The translations under genes were made by a program, and so were the position numbers. A stretch of DNA of 12,310 bases from DASQGA01 sp035535315 (lineage in GTDB: Bacteria; Actinomycetota; Thermoleophilia; Gaiellales; Gaiellaceae): positions 1-12,310 of the forward strand of contig DATLQD010000059.1 in NCBI GenBank assembly GCA_035535315.1. Reading direction: 5' to 3'. Below the pieces are notes generated by a model. The model had not been told where the DNA came from. It worked only from the letters and a program-made list of their open reading frames with translations, and ran no database searches. Numbering within the stretch: the first letter of the stretch is position 1; each line of letters begins with the position of its first letter. This document shows positions 1 to 5,010 of this stretch, in pieces.

Positions 1-9
1 ACCTATGCA

Positions 10-624
10 GTGAAGTGGCGCGAGCCCGACGGGCAGACCTATCTTGGGCGCCTAACGCTCGGCCCGCGCACGCTCCGGCTCGAGGGCCGCGAGCCCGACG
101 GGCCCGCCGTCGACCGACAGATCGGCTACGAAGAGGTTCGGAACCTGCGCGTCGGTAGTAGCGGCCCCGGCCGTCTTGACGGGCGCCCGACACTCGTGGT
201 CGAGCGGGCCGATGGGCAGTACCTGGTTGCCAGCGCCGGGATGGGCGCCGGCATCGTCCAGGAGCTCGTCGAACGCATCGCCGGGCTGCGTCTGGTCGGC
301 CCGCGGCGGGCGATTCTCGTCGTCCCCCTCAAGGAGGGCGCAGGTAATCGCGTTCGTGAGCTTGCCGGACACGGACCCCCGTTCGCTCCGGCCGACACGG
401 CACTGACTCGGCACCAGCTCCTGCTGACAGACCAGGAGGCGATCCTCGTCTTCGAAGCCCAGACCGAAGAGGGTCTAAAGGCCGTCCTCAACCAGGCTGA
501 CATCTGGGCTGCTGCAGTCGCCTGGCAGGACCTCGTCGATGGGCCGCCGCGCCTCGCTGAGGTCGCCTACGCCTGGGAGCGCCCGGAGCCGCGCGTCGTG
601 CCGGCCATCGGGCTCGGGCTCTAG
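10..624 (+). CDS. Uncharacterised two-part soluble protein (possibly 5'-truncated)
   Basis: I do not recognise this protein as a named family. It starts at a GTG with no visible ribosome binding site, and the frame stays open to the left edge of the window (codons ACC TAT GCA precede it), so the true start may lie outside. Residues 1-95 alternate short beta-like stretches rich in Arg, Gly and Val (LGRLTLGPRTLRLEG, TLVVERADGQYLVAS) and end in a helix, a pattern like a small PH-like barrel. Residues 100-190 (AILVVPLKEGAGN... ILVFEAQTEEGLKAVL... AEVAYAWERPEP) look like a ferredoxin-like or dimeric alpha/beta-barrel fold. It has no signal peptide, no TM segment and no cysteine. It ends in the hydrophobic tail GLGL, similar to the GLGF end of the FAD-CBS protein downstream. 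It is about 115 nt upstream of the next + strand gene. The coding call is good; the function is unknown. Confidence 0.72.
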   Translation: MKWREPDGQTYLGRLTLGPRTLRLEGREPDGPAVDRQIGYEEVRNLRVGSSGPGRLDGRPTLVVERADGQYLVASAGMGAGIVQELVERIAGLRLVGPRRAILVVPLKEGAGNRVRELAGHGPPFAPADTALTRHQLLLTDQEAILVFEAQTEEGLKAVLNQADIWAAAVAWQDLVDGPPRLAEVAYAWERPEPRVVPAIGLGL

Positions 625-629
625 GCGCG

Positions 630-657
630 CCCGCAAGAAGAGTGCGGGTAACCCGCA
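630..657 (+). promoter_or_regulatory. Overlapping inverted repeats in the leader of the membrane-protein gene
   Basis: CCCGCA (630-635) is followed after 7 nt by TGCGGGT (643-649), then a single A, then ACCCGCA (651-657). The middle arm can pair with the left arm (6 bp, loop AGAAGAG) or form the perfect 15-nt palindrome TGCGGGTAACCCGCA with the right arm. These are mutually exclusive hairpins in RNA, or a symmetric operator in DNA. The right half belongs to the recurrent leader element at 643-690. Confidence 0.4.
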
Positions 658-690
658 ACCAATCTGTGAGCTGACCACGATGGGTGCGCC
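643..690 (+). repeat. Recurrent leader element, copy A (of three)
   Basis: Core GCGGGTAACCCGC at 644-656, followed by AACCAATCTGTG, AGC, TGACC and GATGG. Nearly the same order of blocks occurs at 1432-1477 (copy B), and a weaker match at 3730-3785 (copy C). Its core begins 95 nt before the start codon of the membrane-protein gene. The ordered blocks shared with B (GCGG-n5-CCGCAACnAATCTG-AGC-GACC-GATG) are too long to be chance in a window of this size. Whether it acts as DNA (operator) or RNA (structured leader) is not decided by the sequence. Confidence 0.5.
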
Positions 691-738
691 TCGGGCCAAA
701 TCTACGGTGAAGCCAACAACGAACGAAGGAGGCACGAG

Positions 739-1347
739 ATGAGGAAGCTATTCGTGATTGGTGGTGTCGTTGCCGGAGTGGTGCTTGTCGCTTTCGGCGT
801 CGCGGCCATCTATATGGGCGTCGACGGCCGCGCGACGGTTCGCGACAGCATCAAGCAGGAGCAAATCGTCTTTGGCGCCGCCGACGATCCGGCAGTCGCC
901 AAGTACGCGTCCCAGTGGGCTGAGGAGCCGCTCCAGACCGGTACCCAGGCGCGGGCGTTCGCGCAGATCATGCACGAGCACGCCCTAGAGGCCTCGGGCG
1001 GGCTGCCCTACGCGCAGATGGGACGATTCGTCTCCGCTGACGACCCGGAGAGCCCGGCCGGCACCAGCGACGAGACGGCAGCGCTCATGGATGAGCAAGG
1101 AAATCCAGTGTCGAACGCGGCCCGCAATACATGGGTCACGGCCACGGCACTCTCGACTGCGCTAAACGTCTCGTACATGGCCGAGCAGATGGCCCTGTTC
1201 GGAATCGTGGTCGGAATCGCGCTCCTGCTGAGCGGGATTGGCTTCATCATCCTGGCTCTCGGAGGCGCATTGCGCAGCCGCGAAACAGAGACGGAAGTTG
1301 CTGCAAGCAAGACCACGCCGCGACCAGCGGTCGCCGCGACCGGCTAA
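739..1347 (+). CDS. Two-TM actinobacterial membrane protein of unknown function
   Basis: A 202-residue integral membrane protein. Residues 4-28 are a hydrophobic helix (FVIGGVVAGVVLVAFGVAAIYM), probably an uncleaved anchor because no AxA or lipobox follows. Residues 30-150 are polar and partly helical (RATVRDSIKQEQIVFG), presumably extracytoplasmic. Residues 152-177 are a second TM segment (ALFGIVVGIALLLSGIGFIILAL), followed by a short charged, Pro/Ala-rich cytoplasmic tail. The layout of N-terminal TM, VRDxIKxEQIV, SYMAEQMALF and a second TM is one I recall from uncharacterised actinobacterial membrane proteins; no activity is known to me. The start is fixed by AAGGAGG (726-732), 6 nt upstream. 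The gene has its own leader carrying element copy A and is closed by a strong terminator at 1365-1399, so it is probably a single-gene unit. Confidence 0.82.
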   Translation: MRKLFVIGGVVAGVVLVAFGVAAIYMGVDGRATVRDSIKQEQIVFGAADDPAVAKYASQWAEEPLQTGTQARAFAQIMHEHALEASGGLPYAQMGRFVSADDPESPAGTSDETAALMDEQGNPVSNAARNTWVTATALSTALNVSYMAEQMALFGIVVGIALLLSGIGFIILALGGALRSRETETEVAASKTTPRPAVAATG

Positions 1348-1364
1348 AGCGGGTCTCGTGCCCC

Positions 1365-1399
1365 AACACCGAGGGCGGCTTCGGCCGCCCTCGGTGTTT
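1365..1399 (+). terminator. Strong intrinsic terminator hairpin with UUCG tetraloop
   Basis: A perfect 15-bp stem, AACACCGAGGGCGGC (1365-1379) pairing with GCCGCCCTCGGTGTT (1384-1398), is closed by the extra-stable cUUCGg tetraloop (1380-1383). It begins 18 nt after the stop codon of the membrane-protein gene. The 3' U-tract is short (GTGTTTA), as often seen in high-GC actinobacteria. It separates the upstream gene from the universal stress protein unit. Confidence 0.88.
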
Positions 1400-1431
1400 A
1401 ACGAGGGGAGTTCACGACGAACGGCAAGGTC

Positions 1432-1477
1432 GCGGAAAAGCCGCAACGAATCTGCGTAGCGGACCGGATGCCGCGCG
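1432..1477 (+). repeat. Recurrent leader element, copy B
   Basis: GCGGAAAAGCCGC (1432-1444) runs into AACGAATCTGCG, TAGCGGACCGGATG and CCGCGC. It matches copy A block for block. CGCA/TGCG (loop ACGAATC) and GCGG/CCGC (loop ACCGGATG) can form small hairpins. The core begins 109 nt upstream of the universal stress protein start codon, and just after the preceding terminator, so it lies in the promoter or 5' UTR of that gene. Confidence 0.5.
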
Positions 1478-1540
1478 ACCGACTTCGCCGGAATATGAAC
1501 GCGAGTCGGCGATTGGCGCCGGCGCGAGAGGAGACGCGAG

Positions 1541-1948
1541 ATGAAAAGCATCGTCCTGGCATACGACGGATCCGACCCTGCAAAGCGTGCGCTCGACCGC
1601 ACGTCCGAGTTCGCTAACGGCGCCGCCGTGGCGGTCGTCAGCGTAGTGCAGATTCATCCTGCAAGTGGGCGCGCGGCGGGTGCGATCGACCAGGACGAAG
1701 TCACGGAGCGCGAGCAGGAACTGACGGAGGCGGCCGCATATCTTCGCGGCAAGGGCATCGAGCCCAAGACCGTGGAAGCCCACAGCATCGATGTTGGCGC
1801 CGCGATCGTCGAGGAAGCCCGCGGCCTGGACGCCGATCTCATCGTCGTCGGCTCGACCGGCAAAAACCTCGCCAAACGCCTCGTGCTCGGGTCCGTGAGC
1901 ACCAAGGTCGTGCACGAGGCGCCCTGCGACGTCCTCGTCGTACGCTGA
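1541..1948 (+). CDS. Universal stress protein, single UspA domain, ATP-binding type
   Basis: A 135-residue single-domain UspA protein, the usual length for the family. The N-terminal strand MKSIVLAYDGSDPAKRAL carries Asp9 of the nucleotide pocket. The C-terminal IVVGSTG-x9-GSVSTKVV (about 101-124) fits the ATP-binding signature G-x2-G-x9-G(S/T) with Gly104, Gly107 and Gly117-Ser118, so it should be an ATP-binding USP and not the UspA non-binding type. USPs act as cytosolic homodimers and promote survival under hypoxia, starvation and stationary phase; in mycobacteria several belong to the DosR regulon. AGGAG (1529-1533) sits 7 nt before the ATG. Leader element copy B lies upstream, and a 143-nt gap without an obvious terminator leads to the FAD-CBS gene, so read-through is possible. 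Confidence 0.93.
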   Translation: MKSIVLAYDGSDPAKRALDRTSEFANGAAVAVVSVVQIHPASGRAAGAIDQDEVTEREQELTEAAAYLRGKGIEPKTVEAHSIDVGAAIVEEARGLDADLIVVGSTGKNLAKRLVLGSVSTKVVHEAPCDVLVVR

Positions 1949-2091
1949 GAAGAGTGCGTTGAGCGTGGTGACCGGCGAGTCTTACATGACGACAACGGCT
2001 CGTGAGCACTTGCTCCCACAGGCGGAGAGGATCCGCTGGCTTCCCGTTTTCATCGAGTTCGTCATTGCGGTCAAGCGGGTAGGAGGCTGAG
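1949..2091 (+). other. Spacer between USP and FAD-CBS genes
   Basis: The 143 nt hold no convincing terminator and no copy of the recurrent leader element. They contain a weak 4-bp hairpin (GAGC-ACTT-GCTC) and, at the end, a strong AGGAGG (2081-2086) five bases before the next start. Co-transcription of the two genes is possible but not demonstrated. Confidence 0.5.
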
Positions 2092-3687
2092 ATGGCGATG
2101 CGGGTCTTGATCGCCGGCGGTGGCGTGGCCGCACTCGAAGCGGCGCTCGCACTTCGAGCGCTAGCCGAGGAGCGTGTATCGGTCGAGTTGCTCGGATCGG
2201 AGCCGCATTTCTGGTACCGCCCGCTGTCGGTAGCAGAGCCTTTCGCCCTCGGCGAAGCGCGGCACTTCGAGCTATCCGAGTTGGCTCCCAAAGCCGGCGC
2301 CTCCTTCTCTTTGGGCGAACTCGTAGGCGTCGACACCCAGCGCCGTGAGGCTCATACTTCTGTCGGGGACCTGCCGTACGACGTCTTGCTCGTCGCCTGT
2401 GGGGCCGTGCCGGCCGTTGCCGTAACGGGCGCACTGACCTTCCGTGGCCCTGCCGATACGGACCGGATGCGCCGATTGCTCGAGGAGATCAGCGCCGGTG
2501 CCGTGCGCCGCGTCGCCTTCGTCGTCCCGAGCGGGTCTGTCTGGTCTTTGCCGATCTATGAGCTTGCGCTCATGACGGCGGCCTACGCGCGCGAGCACGA
2601 GCTCGATGTTGAGCTTGCACTGGTGACGCCCGAGGAGGAGCCGCTGCAGCTGTTTGGTGATGCCGCTAGTAGGGCCGTACGCGGACTGCTTGACGAAAGC
2701 GGAATCGCCGTTCACACCGCTACCTATCCGAGTGAAGTCGTCGACGGAGGGCTGGAGCTGATTCCCGACGGGGGTCTCGCCGCTGACCGCGTCGTCGCGC
2801 TGCCTTTGCTCCGAGGCCCGCGGCTCGACGGTCTACCCCAAACGCGCGACGGATTCATCCCCGTCGACGAGTACGGGCGGGTGCGCGGCCTCGAAGATGT
2901 CTTCGCCGCCGGCGATATCACCAACTTCCCGCTGAAGCAGGGCGGCCTTGCTGCCCAGCAAGCGGACACGGTGGCGGCGGTAATCGCCGCGGGCGCCGGC
3001 TCCGACCTCGCACCCGAGCCGTTTCGGCCGGTGCTGCGCGGGCTCCTGCTGACCGGTGGCCAGCCGCGCTACTTCCGCCAAGAGATCACCCGCGGCGTGG
3101 GCGAGGCGGCAACGATCAGTCCCGAGCCACTCTGGTGGCCGCCCGGGAAGATCGTGGGCCGCTACCTAGCTCCCTTCCTTGGCGCAGTGGCCGGCGTCGA
3201 GGCCTCGGCCGAGCAGGCCGAGTCGCAGGCAGCTGTCCAGGTCGAAGTCGAGCTCGAGTTCCCGGTGCGCCCGGCGGCGATCGATACGGGAGGCACGGAT
3301 GGGCGCTCAGTGGCCGAGCTCATGGTGCCGGCGTTAGTCGTCGCCCCGGAGGACACACTTGCCGAGGTGTCCGAGAAGATGCGCGCTGCCGATATCGGTT
3401 CGGCGGCTGTCGCAGCCTACGGGCACCTGGTCGGCATCCTCACCTCGCGCGACCTCCTGCGCGCCTTCGCCGGCCGCGTCCATCCCAGCGAGGCGCGCGC
3501 CCGCGAGTGGATGACCGCCGAGCCGATCGCCGTCTCGGTCCAGGCAACGGTTGAGGAGGCCTTCTTGCTCATGGCTGAGCGCGGCATCCACCATCTGCCG
3601 GTTGTCGAAGGCGAGCGCCCGATCGGGATGCTTGGCTTCCGGCAGGCCGCTCAGGCCCGTCCGGCAAGGTTCGGGCTCGGGTTCTGA
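2092..3687 (+). CDS. FAD-dependent oxidoreductase (SQR/NDH-2-like fold) fused to a C-terminal CBS pair
   Basis: A 531-residue cytosolic or membrane-peripheral flavoprotein of unknown substrate. The N-terminal Rossmann fold RVLIAGGGVAALEAALAL (4-21) binds the FAD ADP moiety. The second FAD contact is DVFAAGDITNFPLKQGGLAAQQAD (about 269-292; Asp275), as in sulfide:quinone reductase and NDH-2 relatives. The second nucleotide region reads VVPSGSVWSLPIYELAL in place of GxGxxG, as in the NAD-independent SQR/flavocytochrome c branch. Yet the protein has only one cysteine (Cys103), so the cysteine pair needed for sulfide oxidation is absent. Residues 406-460 and 472-522 are two CBS repeats (VAELMVPALVVAPEDTL; EWMTAEPIAVS), which usually bind adenine nucleotides and could gate activity by energy charge. 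The tail ends in FGLGF. The start is fixed by AGGAGG at 2081-2086; a second ATG two codons later is less well spaced. A respiratory or quinone-linked role is my inference. Confidence 0.88.
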   Translation: MAMRVLIAGGGVAALEAALALRALAEERVSVELLGSEPHFWYRPLSVAEPFALGEARHFELSELAPKAGASFSLGELVGVDTQRREAHTSVGDLPYDVLLVACGAVPAVAVTGALTFRGPADTDRMRRLLEEISAGAVRRVAFVVPSGSVWSLPIYELALMTAAYAREHELDVELALVTPEEEPLQLFGDAASRAVRGLLDESGIAVHTATYPSEVVDGGLELIPDGGLAADRVVALPLLRGPRLDGLPQTRDGFIPVDEYGRVRGLEDVFAAGDITNFPLKQGGLAAQQADTVAAVIAAGAGSDLAPEPFRPVLRGLLLTGGQPRYFRQEITRGVGEAATISPEPLWWPPGKIVGRYLAPFLGAVAGVEASAEQAESQAAVQVEVELEFPVRPAAIDTGGTDGRSVAELMVPALVVAPEDTLAEVSEKMRAADIGSAAVAAYGHLVGILTSRDLLRAFAGRVHPSEARAREWMTAEPIAVSVQATVEEAFLLMAERGIHHLPVVEGERPIGMLGFRQAAQARPARFGLGF

Positions 3688-3850
3688 CGCATAACGCCGG
3701 CGCCGGCTCGAACTCCCGAGGATCCTTTTACGGGAAACCCGCGACAAAGTCCGCGGCTATGTACCGATCGACCTGCGGTCATGCCAGGGCGCGGCAATCG
3801 GGCGCGGCTCCTACGTTCAACTCAGACACCCTCGAAGGAGAGATTCCCTG
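3688..3850 (+). other. Intergenic leader of the copper nitrite reductase gene
   Basis: This region holds several structures. A perfect 12-nt palindrome GCCGGCGCCGGC lies at 3696-3707, enclosed by a possible long-range stem CTCGGG (3676-3681) with CCCGAG (3715-3720) followed by GATCCTTTTA, which could be a weak terminator for the FAD-CBS gene. Leader element copy C and its long hairpin follow at 3730-3785. GAAGGAG (3834-3840) precedes the ATG by 10 nt. Confidence 0.45.
3730..3785 (+). repeat. Recurrent leader element, copy C, with bulged hairpin
   Basis: ACGGGAAACCCGC (3730-3742) followed by GACAAAGTCCGCGG matches the cores of copies A and B. Downstream, 3755-3785 folds into a 10-bp stem: GGC pairs with GCC, AUG with CAU and ACCG with CGGU, leaving two single-U bulges (3758, 3762) on the 5' side and a 9-nt loop. 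The core begins 121 nt upstream of the copper nitrite reductase ATG. Two bulges on the same strand and a closed stem favour a structured RNA for this copy, though an operator remains possible. Confidence 0.45.
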
Positions 3851-5005
3851 ATGGCCTCACACCCCGCCGCCACCCCGTACCACCAGCCGGTCGAGCCAGA
3901 CTCGAGCGCGTTCTTCAAGGTCGCCGCGATGCTGCTCGGGATCTTGGTGGCGGTCGTCGGCTTCTTCGCGCTGATGATGTGGGCAGACGCCCGCGATGCG
4001 CGCGATTCGGCTTCGGGTGCAGATGCCGCCGTGCCCGCGGCGACGCACAACCACGCGACCGGCCACAACGCCGCCTTGCCGCTGAACAGTTTCGCCGGCG
4101 TCGTGCCGGAGAACGCGCTGGCGCTTGCTGAGGCGCACAACGCCTATGACGCTGCGCTACCGCCCGTCCCGGCCGGCGACCTGGTCAAGGTGCAGATGAC
4201 CCTGAAGGACATGACCGTCGAGATCGCGCCCGGCGTCAAGTACAACACCTGGGCCTTCGACGGCCACGGCGCGCCCGGCCCGGTAGTGCACGTGCGCGAA
4301 GGCCAGACGGTCGAGATGACGTTGAAAAACGGTGGGGCAGTTCCGCACTCGATCGACTTCCACGCCGCTCGGATCGCGCCGAACCTCGCCTTCAAGGACG
4401 TGATGCCGGGTGACTCTTTCACCTTCCGCTTCAAGGCGGGAGATCCCGGTGTGTTCATGTACCACTGCGGCACCAAGCCCGTCCTGGCACACATCGCAAA
4501 CGGCATGTACGGCGCGATCGTGGTTGACCCGGCGACGCCGCTACCGGCGGTCGACAACGAGTACGTGCTCGTCGCGAGTGAGTGGTACCTCTCGGGCGAC
4601 GGGATCAAGGAGCCGGCCTCGCTGGACATGGCCAAGGCCCGCGCGATGATGCCCGACTGGACGACTTTCAACGGCTACGCCAATCAATACGTCACGCATC
4701 CGCTGACCGCCAAGCCCGGCGACACGACCCGATTTTACGTTGTCGCCGCCGGTCCGACACTGGACACGAACTTCCACGTCGTCGGCGGGCTGCTCGACCG
4801 CGCCTGGGTGAACGGCGACCTGACCAACCCGCCCCAGAATGGCGTCCAGACGGTTCTCGTCCCTGCCGGTGGTGGCGGCGTCTTCGACGTCAAGCTCGAC
4901 GAGGAAGGCCTCTACCCGTTCGTCTCGCACGCCTTCGCACACGTCGACCTCGGCCAGGTGGGCTTGCTCAAGGTCGGCAACCCGAAGGGGACAATGTCGC
5001 ACTAG
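3851..5005 (+). CDS. nirK: Membrane-anchored copper-containing nitrite reductase (NirK-type multicopper protein)
   Basis: Predicted to reduce nitrite to nitric oxide as a trimer of two-cupredoxin subunits outside the membrane. Residues 21-44 (FFKVAAMLLGILVAVVGFFALMMW) form one TM anchor, and a His-containing linker (THNHATGHN, 65-73) follows. Against characterised NirK, the type 1 copper ligands are His166, Cys206, His214 and Met219 (PHSIDFHA, YHCGTKP, LAHIANGMYG). The type 2 copper ligands are His171, His205 and His360 (FVSHAFAH). The catalytic pair is Asp169 and His309 (NFHVVGG, where the usual Ile of the His-x-Ile motif is Val311). With every key residue present the enzyme should be active; a related two-domain copper oxidase is the main alternative. 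At 384 residues it is longer than soluble NirK because of the anchor and linker. It has its own structured leader, and its stop is 5 nt before the next gene, so the two may be co-transcribed. Confidence 0.87.
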   Translation: MASHPAATPYHQPVEPDSSAFFKVAAMLLGILVAVVGFFALMMWADARDARDSASGADAAVPAATHNHATGHNAALPLNSFAGVVPENALALAEAHNAYDAALPPVPAGDLVKVQMTLKDMTVEIAPGVKYNTWAFDGHGAPGPVVHVREGQTVEMTLKNGGAVPHSIDFHAARIAPNLAFKDVMPGDSFTFRFKAGDPGVFMYHCGTKPVLAHIANGMYGAIVVDPATPLPAVDNEYVLVASEWYLSGDGIKEPASLDMAKARAMMPDWTTFNGYANQYVTHPLTAKPGDTTRFYVVAAGPTLDTNFHVVGGLLDRAWVNGDLTNPPQNGVQTVLVPAGGGGVFDVKLDEEGLYPFVSHAFAHVDLGQVGLLKVGNPKGTMSH

Positions 5006-5010
5006 CGTCC

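Noticed and set aside
636..1958. 11-base match AGAAGAGTGCG at 636-646 and 1948-1958
   Set aside because: Several exact 11-mers are expected by chance in 12 kb of biased sequence, and the flanks do not align.
2092..3687. Sulfide:quinone oxidoreductase call for the FAD protein
   Set aside because: Only one cysteine is present in the whole protein, so the redox-active cysteine pair is missing.
3730..3785. GEMM-I (c-di-GMP) riboswitch
   Set aside because: GACAAAG-like and GAAACC-like pieces recall GEMM-I, but the order of elements, the tetraloop-receptor hairpin and the terminal stem do not fit the consensus I know. A covariance search would be needed to revive it.
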